40,967 bases of DNA from Methanobacteriota archaeon (GCA_002710015.1 PAOW01000020.1:4716-45682); one strand, 5' to 3'; counted from the first letter of the stretch, positions 17,015 to 26,160 are shown. Program-made: numbers and translations. The notes: generated by a model not told the origin, from the letters alone.

Positions 17015-18277
17015 ATGAGTGATTTAGAGGATTGGATAAAGCACGGTGATGAAATGCGCCGTCCACTCCTTGTGAACCCAGCACTATCAAAATCTGAAGA
17101 GGTTATTATCGTAGGTGCCGGTTTGTCAGGTTTATCTTGTGCTTTTAGATTATCAACTACCAGACCCGATATCAAAATTAAATTGATCGAGAAATCTGAG
17201 GTCTTAGGAGGAGTAATATCTACATGGAAAGAAGACGATTGGATATGCGACTTGGCAGTAAATGCTGTGAGACCTCACCCTGCTTTTTGGCGTCTGGTTA
17301 GAGATTTAAATCTAGATAAAAAATTCATGCCAACAAAATCAGACTCCACATCAAGATGGATAATTGTTAATGGCAAGAAGCACAAACTTGGATTAAATTC
17401 TCTCTTTAAGTTAGGCCCATTACGTTTCTTTAGGAGCATAAGAAAATCAAGAATAGGAGGTGTATCTGTTTCAGAGGTTATTCCGAATAAAAAAATTGCA
17501 GATGCATTTACCCTTGGAATCGTCAATGATATTGCCGACAATGTTGACGCAGATTTCTTGATGCCCTCAATAACTAAATTCGGGAAAAATCCTCCAATTA
17601 GTAAAAGAAAATTAAGAAAGAAGATTCAAGATTCATACCCCATTTTTACTCCAGCCAAAGGCACACTAGCCAGTATTGAGGGTGGAATGCAGACTATCAC
17701 TGACGCATTGATTCAGAATTTAGAATCCAAAGAAAACGTAGAGATAATAACAAAAACCTCATTTGAAACACCAGAGGAAGTTTCGCAACGCTTCTCTGTA
17801 AATCTTGAATCTATAATTTGGACTTGTTCGGGATGGCAAGAAGCGTTTGAGGAAACTGAATTATCTATATTTGCAGTTGGGTATAACGAAAAATGTGTTT
17901 CACAGGTCCCAAAAGGATATGGAACACTAATACCGGATGAGGACATACCAATAAGCGGGATATTACATGAGAGTGATATTCATCACTCGGTAAGATGCCC
18001 TAAGGGAATGAGGCTGTTTAGATTGATGGTGCCACACTCTAGATGGGATACGAGCGAAGAATCTGTGAAAGAGAGCTTGATTTCATTACTAACTTCTAAC
18101 AAACCTATATTATTCAAAAAACTAGGAGTGAGGAAAATTCCCAGTTTTAAGCCAGGTCATATGAGCAAAATGCAGAACGTCTCGCCTAAATGCTCATATT
18201 TGGGATGGTCTGTTAGTGGAGTATCAATAACTCATGTTGTGGATGAAGCAGAACGCGTGGCTGAAATATTCATCTAG
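17015..18277 (+). CDS. hemY: Protoporphyrinogen oxidase, HemY-type flavoprotein
   Basis: Predicted to oxidise protoporphyrinogen IX to protoporphyrin IX with FAD and oxygen. The 420 residues open with a short leader, then the dinucleotide-binding motif VIIVGAGLSGLSCAFRL (GxGxxG at 34-39), a GGVIST turn and, near the C-terminus, YLGWSVSGVSITHVVDEAERVAE, which resembles the FAD-contacting end of HemY/PPOX proteins. It is shorter and more diverged than classical HemY (about 450-470), so on sequence alone it is a flavin amine-oxidase-family protein; its place between hemF and hemH makes the specific call strong. Ten bases separate its stop from that of convergent hemH. Confidence 0.85.
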   Translation: MSDLEDWIKHGDEMRRPLLVNPALSKSEEVIIVGAGLSGLSCAFRLSTTRPDIKIKLIEKSEVLGGVISTWKEDDWICDLAVNAVRPHPAFWRLVRDLNLDKKFMPTKSDSTSRWIIVNGKKHKLGLNSLFKLGPLRFFRSIRKSRIGGVSVSEVIPNKKIADAFTLGIVNDIADNVDADFLMPSITKFGKNPPISKRKLRKKIQDSYPIFTPAKGTLASIEGGMQTITDALIQNLESKENVEIITKTSFETPEEVSQRFSVNLESIIWTCSGWQEAFEETELSIFAVGYNEKCVSQVPKGYGTLIPDEDIPISGILHESDIHHSVRCPKGMRLFRLMVPHSRWDTSEESVKESLISLLTSNKPILFKKLGVRKIPSFKPGHMSKMQNVSPKCSYLGWSVSGVSITHVVDEAERVAEIFI

Positions 18278-18287
18278 ATGCCAATCT

Positions 18288-19448
18288 CTATGACTTATCG
18301 AATGAGTGATGTAATACCTCTCTTGAAACAGAGATAGATTTCCCATCAGAGGATAGTTCCGGCATTTCTTCATAATCAGATTCTTTTAGTTGATATTCTA
18401 TATCCTCTTTTTGTTGTGCGGAACCTTCAGCTTGTGTGTAGGTATATTTTGCAAAATCCTTGCACCACTGGTCATCGACATTCAAGCATTCAACTGCGTA
18501 AACATTTCCGCCCCACTCCTTTGCGTCCTCCACCAATTCATGGCCTAATTCGTCAGTTGTTTCTAAACAATCAGCAACGAAACTTGGGGAATATACTACA
18601 ATCTCTTTCTTTCCCTGCTTGATTAAATCCTCAACTACTTCATCTGTGTATGGAGTTATCCATTCTTCAGACCCAAATTTGCTCTGGAAAGTCATCATGG
18701 TTTGCTCAGGTTTGATATTTTTCAGGCGATCTACAATCAGTCGATAGGTTTCATAGCAATGGCGATAATAATCATCTCCCTTTTCTAAAACACGACGTTT
18801 TTGCATTCCGTGGAAGGTTAACAATAGCATGTCAGTATTGATTCCGTTTTCTTTTAGTTCTTTGAGCTTCTCGTCAACAATTCTTACTGAATTATCAATA
18901 AATGCATGGGTTCTATGGAAATTCGTAATTACTTCGAAGTTTGGTATCTTGACCCTTTTACCCAACTCTTTTGCCAAGGTATCAATTCCTGAGGCGACTG
19001 TGCTCTCAGAGTATTGAGGAAACATCGGTACAACCATTAATTTGGTAGCACCGACGCCGTTCTTGAGATCTTCCTCCCAACTGTCATACACCTCATTCAC
19101 GTATGGAGGAGATAATAGAAATGCGTGATTCACTTCTACGTGACCTTCTGAATCGATTGTTTTCAGCTCTTCTTCGACTTGTTTGGTAAACTGTATCGTA
19201 TTTGTTATCAATGGAAAACTTTCACCATCCCATATCCTTTCATACAGCTTTGCTGATTTTCTTGGACGCAATGGTAACACAAAACAATTCAAGATAAATT
19301 TCCACACTAGCGGGTTCCAATCGATTAACCTTGGATCGCCCAAGAATTCTCTTAGATATTTTCTGAGAGCTTTTGGGGTTGGTGCTTCTGGAGAGCCTAA
19401 CTGAACGAAAACGACCTTTGTCTTTCGTTTTGGTGGTATATATTTCAT
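18288..19448 (-). CDS. hemH: Ferrochelatase HemH
   Basis: Inserts ferrous iron into protoporphyrin IX (or, in the coproporphyrin route, coproporphyrin). The 386-residue protein has VFVQLGSPEAPTPKALRKYL at the N-terminus, LLLTFHGMQKRRVLEKGDDYY with the catalytic His213, FQSKFGSEEWITPYTDE and SPSFVADCLETTDELG, in family order. About 50 extra, acidic and polar residues follow the core at the C-terminus. It lies on the opposite strand, convergent with hemY, so it is transcribed from its own promoter in the 264-base spacer shared with the copper-protein gene. No iron-sulfur cysteine cluster is visible in the tail. Confidence 0.95.
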   Translation of the reverse strand: MKYIPPKRKTKVVFVQLGSPEAPTPKALRKYLREFLGDPRLIDWNPLVWKFILNCFVLPLRPRKSAKLYERIWDGESFPLITNTIQFTKQVEEELKTIDSEGHVEVNHAFLLSPPYVNEVYDSWEEDLKNGVGATKLMVVPMFPQYSESTVASGIDTLAKELGKRVKIPNFEVITNFHRTHAFIDNSVRIVDEKLKELKENGINTDMLLLTFHGMQKRRVLEKGDDYYRHCYETYRLIVDRLKNIKPEQTMMTFQSKFGSEEWITPYTDEVVEDLIKQGKKEIVVYSPSFVADCLETTDELGHELVEDAKEWGGNVYAVECLNVDDQWCKDFAKYTYTQAEGSAQQKEDIEYQLKESDYEEMPELSSDGKSISVSREVLHHSFDKS

Positions 19449-19712
19449 GATACAACATCCTGATTATTTTTGACTGGATTGCTCATATTTTCAATCAAAT
19501 CTCTATTGAGATACCCGTGTATGTGCCTCGGTTGTAAATTTGTTAAATAAACTGATGTTTGACTCAACCCATCTCAGATTTTATCAAAAATTAATCCAAA
19601 CCTCTAACATATAACTGCACGGCATTTGGTATGTTATCTAATCTAGATTTTCAATTTGTTATGTTATTTGTCAAAACAATAACCTAAGTATTATGTTTAT
19701 GTTTGCACTATT
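19449..19712. promoter_or_regulatory. AT-rich divergent spacer between hemH and the copper-protein gene
   Basis: No gene is visible in this 264-base stretch. It must hold the promoters of hemH (leftward) and the cupredoxin gene (rightward). Seen directly: a perfect ten-base palindrome AATCTAGATT at 19640-19649, flanked on both sides by a TATGTTAT-type repeat (about 19629-19637 and 19658-19667). The combination could be an operator, but short AT-rich repeats also occur by chance. Confidence 0.35.
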
Positions 19713-20219
19713 ATGCGAACTTACTTGATAGCACTGATATTATTCACAATATGTCTTACTCCTGCCGTGAGTGCGCACAACCAAACACCTGATACAATAA
19801 TCACTGTTGACAGCACAAGTCTACGCTTTAGCCCAGATACTGTTACAATAAATGAGGGAGACGCAATTCGATTCTTCTGGTCAGGTCAAATTCTACCTCA
19901 CAACGCCGTTGAGGAGAATGGAACCTTTGATTCAGGCGATACCGAATCTAGCGAAGACTACCGATTTGTATTCGTGCAGGGAATAAATGGCACGTTCGAA
20001 TATTACTGCGAACCACACAGAACCCTTGGAATGGTTGGCCAAGTCATCGTCAATCCAATATCCAACGCATCCAATAACACCACTACTGAAGGGAATCAAT
20101 CAGACATGCCTAAGGAAGATGACGATGAATCTTTCATGCCCTTCGTATCGATTCAAAGTCTGATGTCAGTTGTTCTAATAGCAGTTTTACTAAGAAAGGA
20201 AAACAAACTACAACAGTGA
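19713..20219 (+). CDS. Exported type I blue copper (plastocyanin-like) protein
   Basis: Likely electron carrier on the outer face of the membrane. The 168-residue protein has a signal peptide (MRTYLIALILFTICLTPAVSA), then a cupredoxin domain with a complete type I copper site: His63 (PHNAV), Cys99 (YYCEPH), His102 and Met107 (LGM). An Asn/Thr-rich linker with several NxT sequons and an acidic stretch precede a short C-terminal hydrophobic anchor (FVSIQSLMSVVLIAVLL) with a basic tail. Proteins of this type commonly feed terminal oxidases in aerobic archaea; this one lies beside hemH, consistent with respiration, though no oxidase is in the window. Its 3' end overlaps the convergent EF-hand gene by 12 bases. 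Confidence 0.88.
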   Translation: MRTYLIALILFTICLTPAVSAHNQTPDTIITVDSTSLRFSPDTVTINEGDAIRFFWSGQILPHNAVEENGTFDSGDTESSEDYRFVFVQGINGTFEYYCEPHRTLGMVGQVIVNPISNASNNTTTEGNQSDMPKEDDDESFMPFVSIQSLMSVVLIAVLLRKENKLQQ

Positions 20220-21677
20220 ACTTCCTTCCAACACAGGTCTTTTCAAGCTTGGTGAGAAGTCAGTAAGCCTTGCTGTAACTGTAATCTCATCTCCTTCCTT
20301 GTGGGATAAAACCTCATCGTTTAGTGCTAATGGCATTTTTACAATTCCATTATACGGCCCACCGTCTATCAGCGCGTGTATAGACTGACCTCCTCTGTAT
20401 GTCGAATCCCCAATTAGAGTCCGCTCAATTTTCTGTATTTTCAATTGAACATTGAAATCCGAAGTTTGGGACTCCATCATTTTCTTTCTATCACTTGAGA
20501 ATTTTATACTCTCCATTTGGAGTATTAATCGCTCTAGTTCAGTGTCTATTCCTTCACTGATAACATCTGCAATTTCTTCTTGTTGAGCATGGATTTCTTC
20601 CTTGACAGGCTCATCATGTGATATGATTTCAGGCTCGCTTGTTTCTGAAACTGAAACTTCTGATTCGCCGACTTGCTCTGTGACAACTTCTTCAGGAAGT
20701 TGATCAATTTCTTCTAGGACAGATTCAATTTCTTCATCAATTGTGTCTTCAACCTGAGTCACATCGAATCCAAGTTGCTCCCACATGGAATTGAGCTCGT
20801 TAATGTCCAGTGTTCCATCTGCATCTAAATCAAACTGCTTTATGGCATCCTTGACAATAAACAAAGGAACTGTCATTCCAATTAAGGCTCCAATAGCAGT
20901 AGAAATCTCAACCGCATCCATTACACCATCATTGTTCCCATCCGAATGAGACAATAACATTTCAGGAGTGAGATTTTTGCTTCTAATCATATTAGTAATC
21001 TGATCGGCAATCACATTGTTTGCAATTTCAGACGCACTTTCACCCGCTTCATTTTTAGGTAGACTGGAGTCAATTTTGTATTTGCCTTGCTCGATATTCT
21101 CCATTAACTTCTCCCTACCTTGTTGGCGAAGTTCTTCAGCACGGTCTAACGCTCTCTGTCTGCCACTCTCGACAATCTTTGAAGTAGCGACTCCTGCTAT
21201 TCCTGCTGCGGTGGCAACTGCCCCCAGTTGTAATCCCTTTCTTGCAACCTCTGAATTTTTTAGAGCCTGTATTTTTTGAGTATTTGATCCGCTCTGGATA
21301 CCATATGCGCTTGCCAAGACGTCTACTTCAGAGCTTTGGAGATTTTCTAAAGGCATACCTCCCCTTACCTGTTGAATGAGCCTAGTTAGAATCTGAGTAG
21401 ACTGTTCATTGTGTGCTGCTGCAACATCTTGAACTGGAACTTGGCCAGTTTCAACCCAATTCCACTGACCTGTGCTGTCCTGCTTCAACACCATTTTCCC
21501 ATCTGAACTTACTGCTGAACCGGATGATGACACCATACCAGCGACAACTCCAATCACACCAAACAAGCAGCACCATGGTGCAACACTTGGAAGTAACCCC
21601 ATTCCGAAAAACCCTGAAATAACCAACAACCAGCTTATATTTTTCAGATTACTACCCGAGGTTACTTCCTCTGACAT
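20208..21677 (-). CDS. Membrane-anchored EF-hand protein, unknown function
   Basis: A 489-residue protein not assignable to a family. Residues about 13-50 form two hydrophobic helices. A helical, partly coiled-coil region rich in Glu, Arg and Gln follows (around 175-205). Two EF-hand calcium loops are clear: DGNNDGVMDAVE (about 244-255) and DLDADGTLDINE (about 281-292), with a hydrophobic stretch between. Then comes a highly acidic Glu/Val/Ser segment (about 305-380) and a C-terminal beta-like region of about 80 residues ending LKRPVLEGSSLL. A calcium-responsive membrane scaffold is a guess. No ribosome-binding site is evident before the ATG, so the transcript may be leaderless. Confidence 0.75.
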   Translation of the reverse strand: MSEEVTSGSNLKNISWLLVISGFFGMGLLPSVAPWCCLFGVIGVVAGMVSSSGSAVSSDGKMVLKQDSTGQWNWVETGQVPVQDVAAAHNEQSTQILTRLIQQVRGGMPLENLQSSEVDVLASAYGIQSGSNTQKIQALKNSEVARKGLQLGAVATAAGIAGVATSKIVESGRQRALDRAEELRQQGREKLMENIEQGKYKIDSSLPKNEAGESASEIANNVIADQITNMIRSKNLTPEMLLSHSDGNNDGVMDAVEISTAIGALIGMTVPLFIVKDAIKQFDLDADGTLDINELNSMWEQLGFDVTQVEDTIDEEIESVLEEIDQLPEEVVTEQVGESEVSVSETSEPEIISHDEPVKEEIHAQQEEIADVISEGIDTELERLILQMESIKFSSDRKKMMESQTSDFNVQLKIQKIERTLIGDSTYRGGQSIHALIDGGPYNGIVKMPLALNDEVLSHKEGDEITVTARLTDFSPSLKRPVLEGSSLL

Positions 21678-21716
21678 GCTACTGCGATTGTGAAACCTAT
21701 CAAGAACTTGATGCCG

Positions 21717-22988
21717 TCACGGCCATTCAGGTTGTGGCCAATTATTGACATCTCCAAATTTCCATGGAATAGTACATAATGCGGTTTCCAATTGTGAAGT
21801 TTTTGTATAATTACGCTCGATTTGGATCTTGTGTAACCACTGTTTTAGTCTCCCAAGTCTGATTCCTGGTTCCAGTCCTGTTCTGGACATTATCCACTCA
21901 CCATCTACAATACATTCAATATTGAACGGATATTGTAGTGATTTCTTGATTAACTCTATGTCAATTCCTAGAGCATCAAGAAGGTCTGCATGCGTCATAA
22001 CCTCATCTCCTAGGACATTTCTGTAAAGTCTGAGTTCGTCAGCAGATGGCGTTAATTCTAGTAACGAGTGAAGGAATTTTGTCCTCTTCAGAACGTCTTT
22101 TGACACTTTCAATTTGCTAAGAATTGAGATTACTTCAGAGGAATCTACACCCGAAAATATCATTGCAAGTCTTGCTTCAAGATCCTGCTCTAAGCTAGTA
22201 ATGGGACTTATTTTCTCAGAGGATATTGGTATGCCAAAAATTGTGTGCAAAACACCGTCATCACTCATCCTTTTCATTACTTTACCAGCATTGCGACCAA
22301 CAATAATTTGTTTTAACTCTGACCATATACGCTCAATAGAGACCATCGAAAGCATACCTTGATTGTCTATTAGTGCATTTGATAAATCATTATCCGGACT
22401 CCAAACTCCGCTTAGTCCTCTATCCATGAATCTGTATGCACGCATTATCCTCAATCCGTCCTCAGATAGGCGGTTACTGGCTTTTCCAACCGCTCTCAAG
22501 CGACCAGTTTTCAAATCGGATTTACCGTTAAAAGGGTCATGTAGAAGCTCTCTTTTACAATCATACGCCATTGAATTTATTGTAAAATCTCTTCGGGATA
22601 AGTCAACCATGAGACTTTTTCCCCAAGCAACAACATCGGGTCTCCTGCCATCACCGTAATCACTCTCGGTTCTCAATGTAGTGACCTCATACAACTTATC
22701 TCCACTCTTTACAGTAATTGTACCAAACCTTTGGCCTGTTGGAATTGTATCTTCAAATGATTCGATTACTTCCTCAGGTGTAGCATCTGTGCAAATATCA
22801 TATTCATTGACATTCAAACCTAACATGCTGTCTCTAACAGCACCACCTACAACCCAAGCACCGTATCCTCCCTCATTTAATACATCTAAAACATGTCTTA
22901 AGTCCTCATCAGGAGTAATTAGTGAGGGGATTTTTTCGCCCGGCACGTCGGCGCTAACATACCCCTCCATGTTGCAACTCAAAGACAT
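21717..22988 (-). CDS. cca: CCA-adding enzyme / poly(A) polymerase, class II nucleotidyltransferase
   Basis: Adds or repairs the 3' CCA of tRNAs. The 423-residue protein has the class II head motif VVGGAVRDSMLGL, the RRDFTINSMAYD motif, HDPFNGKSDL, and EDGLRIMRAYRF, which is the bacterial/eukaryotic layout; archaea normally carry the unrelated-looking class I enzyme. One oddity: the metal-binding pair usually reads DxD but here is Glu62-Tyr-Asp64. The C-terminal half is helical and diverged. Poly(A) polymerase activity cannot be excluded from sequence. Met1 and Met7 are both candidate starts. Divergent from the ParB-like gene with only 41 bases between starts. Confidence 0.85.
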   Translation of the reverse strand: MSLSCNMEGYVSADVPGEKIPSLITPDEDLRHVLDVLNEGGYGAWVVGGAVRDSMLGLNVNEYDICTDATPEEVIESFEDTIPTGQRFGTITVKSGDKLYEVTTLRTESDYGDGRRPDVVAWGKSLMVDLSRRDFTINSMAYDCKRELLHDPFNGKSDLKTGRLRAVGKASNRLSEDGLRIMRAYRFMDRGLSGVWSPDNDLSNALIDNQGMLSMVSIERIWSELKQIIVGRNAGKVMKRMSDDGVLHTIFGIPISSEKISPITSLEQDLEARLAMIFSGVDSSEVISILSKLKVSKDVLKRTKFLHSLLELTPSADELRLYRNVLGDEVMTHADLLDALGIDIELIKKSLQYPFNIECIVDGEWIMSRTGLEPGIRLGRLKQWLHKIQIERNYTKTSQLETALCTIPWKFGDVNNWPQPEWP

Positions 22989-23029
22989 TCATCGCAAAGC
23001 ATTATCCCAAAATGTATTCTCGGTAGAGC

Positions 23030-23440
23030 ATGCCTTGGGAATCCGATGATGTTGTCCTTGTCGATGTTGAGTGGCTGAAGCCTCATGAGGAAATCAAATC
23101 CAAGAACCGAGATAAACTTCTAGACATGACGAAAAGATGGAGAGGTTTCACCAAACCTCTCCTAGTTGATGCTAAAACAGGTGCAATACTAGACGGGCAT
23201 CATAGATATTCAGTTGCTAGGTGCTTGAATTTGAGTAAAGTACCAGCTATACTTATCGATTATTTTGATGATGATAAAATTACAGTGGAGGTTTGGCCAG
23301 GTTGCGGTCTGGATAATATAACAAAGAAAGAGGTCATTGACATGTCTCTTAGTGATGAGTTGTTTCCACCAAAAACCAGTAAGCACATAATTTCGAATCA
23401 TATGCCGCCAATACACGTATTGCTTGATGACCTTAGGTGA
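23030..23440 (+). CDS. ParB/sulfiredoxin-fold protein, SerK-like
   Basis: A 136-residue ParB/Srx-fold protein. Key stretches are WLKPHEE, KPLLVDAKTGAILDGHHRYSVA, VPAILIDYFDDD and DELFPPKTSKHI near the end. These match a group of archaeal stand-alone ParB-domain proteins that includes SerK, the ADP-dependent free-serine kinase of Thermococcus, in which a Glu in the PHEE-like region is catalytic. Chromosome-partition ParB is excluded by size and by the lack of a helix-turn-helix domain. Whether this member phosphorylates serine is inference. The stop is three bases from that of the convergent M61 gene. Confidence 0.7.
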   Translation: MPWESDDVVLVDVEWLKPHEEIKSKNRDKLLDMTKRWRGFTKPLLVDAKTGAILDGHHRYSVARCLNLSKVPAILIDYFDDDKITVEVWPGCGLDNITKKEVIDMSLSDELFPPKTSKHIISNHMPPIHVLLDDLR

Positions 23441-23443
23441 TTA

Positions 23444-25195
23444 TCACCTTTGTTTTGTTGCCTTTATCGCATCCCAAATCCGATTACCTTTACCGTCTAA
23501 ATTGACAAGATGCCCGGGATTTTCTACTGGCGTAATTATTACCTCTGAAAGAATGCCTTCTCTAGCAATTGTGAACTTTGACGATTTATTTGCCAAGCCA
23601 TATATCGCTGCGGAGAGTTCGGGCGCGGTTTTTACCCTCAAACCATCTACTGCGATTATCTCGTCACCAGTATGTATCAAATCTCGACAAGGAGAACCGG
23701 ATTTATGTGTTCTGACTTTCAATGCTCCATTGGAACTTGCCAGGTTTAGTCCTATCCACGCCCCATTTGTTTTCTTTTCAGAAACCAACTCCATCCCCAA
23801 CTTTTTGAAAGCAGAATGAACATCTGGAGTTTTTCTCTCTCCTACTAGTGAATCCAGTAAACTTCCCAACCTTCTTCCTCCTGGGATGTTGACTAATGTT
23901 TTGCGTATCTCTTGATGTGATATGCCAGGCCTATCTGTTCCAATTCTGTAGGTATGATACAAATTAGACATTACGTCGTCCATTCCATATTTGCCATTTG
24001 ATCTCTTTCTAAGTTCAACGTCCAAACAAAAAATAGCCATTTCCCCTTCTAAATAATATGAAATCTGAACCTCTCTACTGTATGAATTAGGTCTGTACAA
24101 GTGAATCCATGCATCGTGGCTACTTTCTTCAAGCGATTCATGTGCCATTCCATTCCTATCGGTGTGTCTCTTCATCTTTCTTGTCCAATCTTTTCTCCAG
24201 TCATCCTCTGACCAAGCACCGCTCCTTAAACAGATGATGTCACCAAGCCATGATGTCAGACCCTCAAACCACCAAAGTAAATTCGAATGGACTTCTTTTT
24301 GGAGTTCATAATTTAGGAAATTCTTTGGACGCAATTGTTTGACGTTCCACTGATGAAGGAACTCATGACTGAACAGGGAAACTAGATCTCTCCACTGCTC
24401 TTCGTTACCTTCCTGCAAACACTTCCGTGGCATCATAGATGTTTGACTGCGTAAATGTTCAAGTCCGCCTCTACCTGATTCAGTCAAATGTAAAACCGTC
24501 CAGTATTCTTTCCAGTCAGGGACGCCAAACAGAGCAAAATGCTCTCTGATTACTAGTTTCATAGCTTCTATAAAACGATTGAGACCTTCTTCAGGTATCT
24601 TGTGACCACCTGAATCCCACAGTTTGAGATATTGCTTACATCCTTCCACCTCAAACGAAATCATAGGATTAGAATTTGATTCAATTATAGCATCGAGCAT
24701 CTCATCTCTGCCTTCAGCAAACCATTCCCCTTCTTTTCCAGGCAACTGTATGGCTGTAGTCCATTTTTCTGGCTTTTTGAGGATGATTTTATGAGTAAAA
24801 TCTAACCTTTCTGAGGCGATTCCCTTAGTCGGTAGCATCCAAGTATATGGCGGCATTATGTGAACATGTGATTCATCTAAATGATTTGCTCTGCATGTCA
24901 TTTCGGCAGCTAAAACTCTGTAAGTTAGTAACACTTTACTTGCAGCACTGACGCCAGTAATCCTAACACCATCTACATCGATCCTTTTTGCTCTTGTCTC
25001 AACACCATCAATTTCTGCGCATAAGTCAGACATATGCTGGATTGGCTCGCGAATGAAATAGGACCCCGGAACCCATCTTGGGAAACGCAACTCGAGAGTG
25101 TTGCCAGTAAAGGGTCCAGAAATCTCTATGCTAACACCGAGCCTTCTGCTGGAACCGTTCGTTGCATCAGCGCTGAATATAATACCTGATTTCAT
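23444..25195 (-). CDS. M61-family metallopeptidase with C-terminal PDZ domain
   Basis: Zinc peptidase related to glycyl aminopeptidase. In the 583-residue protein the N-terminal 170 residues are the beta-rich M61 domain; the catalytic motif is His277-Glu278-Phe-Leu-His281 followed by QWNVKQLRPKNF and the third ligand Glu311 in WWFEGLTSW. A PDZ domain occupies about residues 480-570 (GLNLASSNGALKV, GDEIIAVDGLRV). No signal peptide is seen, so it should be cytoplasmic. Its ATG overlaps the TGA of the HEAT-repeat gene (ATGA), making it the third gene of a PCMT-like/HEAT/M61 operon. Confidence 0.9.
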   Translation of the reverse strand: MKSGIIFSADATNGSSRRLGVSIEISGPFTGNTLELRFPRWVPGSYFIREPIQHMSDLCAEIDGVETRAKRIDVDGVRITGVSAASKVLLTYRVLAAEMTCRANHLDESHVHIMPPYTWMLPTKGIASERLDFTHKIILKKPEKWTTAIQLPGKEGEWFAEGRDEMLDAIIESNSNPMISFEVEGCKQYLKLWDSGGHKIPEEGLNRFIEAMKLVIREHFALFGVPDWKEYWTVLHLTESGRGGLEHLRSQTSMMPRKCLQEGNEEQWRDLVSLFSHEFLHQWNVKQLRPKNFLNYELQKEVHSNLLWWFEGLTSWLGDIICLRSGAWSEDDWRKDWTRKMKRHTDRNGMAHESLEESSHDAWIHLYRPNSYSREVQISYYLEGEMAIFCLDVELRKRSNGKYGMDDVMSNLYHTYRIGTDRPGISHQEIRKTLVNIPGGRRLGSLLDSLVGERKTPDVHSAFKKLGMELVSEKKTNGAWIGLNLASSNGALKVRTHKSGSPCRDLIHTGDEIIAVDGLRVKTAPELSAAIYGLANKSSKFTIAREGILSEVIITPVENPGHLVNLDGKGNRIWDAIKATKQR

Positions 25196-26151
25196 TCTCT
25201 CCCACCCTTTAACTCAGATACGGAGGCTGATAGATTCATCGCTGATAATTTGACCAATTCAGACTCATCACTGAACAATGGCTCCAACCGGGAAGTGTCA
25301 ATTCTCTTCTTTCCCTCCATTTGTTCGATTAATTTAGATCTAATTCTTTGATCTATCTGTGTATTTTCAATCATTTCCCATCTTAGATTTGATGATTTTC
25401 TGTCATGCTTTTTCCGTAACCAGCGAGTGACTATTTCCGGGCTGCGGTCAACTATCTCCATTATTCTATCATCAACTGATTTGATTTTTTCCCGTAGCTT
25501 TTCTGAAATTGCTTTCCTAACCTTAGGGTTCTTGTCTATACATGCTCGCAGCAAGATTTCTCCACCACGTTCAACTGCCATAGAAGCGACGACTGAACGT
25601 AGATTTGGGTCGTTTGAACTAAATGCTTCCTCTAATCTCTTTGAACTTATTTCAATTTCATTCATAGAGGCATTAGCTAATGCTGCGCTTCTAACCGATG
25701 AGTGATCATCTAAGACTAGTCTTGAGATTATTTCTTCATCGATGGAATTCTGGGCTGCAACTAGTCTAACAGAGTGATGATTGTCTAAGGAAAATTCCAT
25801 GTGCAAATCTTTGAAAGATTTCAAACTTTGAGCTGCAAATGATCGAATTATGTGATCATCATTTTCCAATAATTGTTTTGCAATCTCCGGCGCATGAATA
25901 CGTTGAAGCAGTTCGCCAACTAATTTTTGATTAGCAGCCATTAGTGGAAGCAAATCTGAACCGCTGTTAGCCCATTTTCTGTGTGCATCCAAAGCTTTAT
26001 TTCTGAACCAAATATCCTTGTTTTTCAATAATTTTACAAAACCTTTCAGTGCCATTGGGTTGTCTGCTTCAAATAGATGCCTTACCGCTCTTCTGCGGAT
26101 TTTAACATCCTTGTGTGATAATCGTGCTATCTCTGTTTCCAGTGCTGACAA
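25192..26151 (-). CDS. HEAT-repeat protein
   Basis: A 319-residue all-helical protein built of HEAT-like repeats of about 30 residues: successive helical pairs with Asp/Arg at repeat ends, e.g. KDVKIRRRAVRHL, DDHIIRSFAAQSL, DDHSSVRSAALA and NPKVRKAISEKL. Such proteins usually act as protein-binding scaffolds; no catalytic motif is present. Start is TTG at 26151, supported by GAGGTGAT five to six bases upstream, which itself contains the stop codon of the preceding methyltransferase-like gene. Overlap of four bases with the M61 gene. The operon suggests it brings substrates to, or assembles with, its two neighbours. Confidence 0.85.
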   Translation of the reverse strand: MSALETEIARLSHKDVKIRRRAVRHLFEADNPMALKGFVKLLKNKDIWFRNKALDAHRKWANSGSDLLPLMAANQKLVGELLQRIHAPEIAKQLLENDDHIIRSFAAQSLKSFKDLHMEFSLDNHHSVRLVAAQNSIDEEIISRLVLDDHSSVRSAALANASMNEIEISSKRLEEAFSSNDPNLRSVVASMAVERGGEILLRACIDKNPKVRKAISEKLREKIKSVDDRIMEIVDRSPEIVTRWLRKKHDRKSSNLRWEMIENTQIDQRIRSKLIEQMEGKKRIDTSRLEPLFSDESELVKLSAMNLSASVSELKGGRE

Positions 26152-26160
26152 TTTATCACC

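Noticed and set aside
23030-23440. Plasmid or chromosome partition ParB
   Set aside because: There is only the ParB/Srx fold, with no helix-turn-helix and no parA partner; the PHEE and PPKTSKH motifs fit archaeal SerK-like proteins better.
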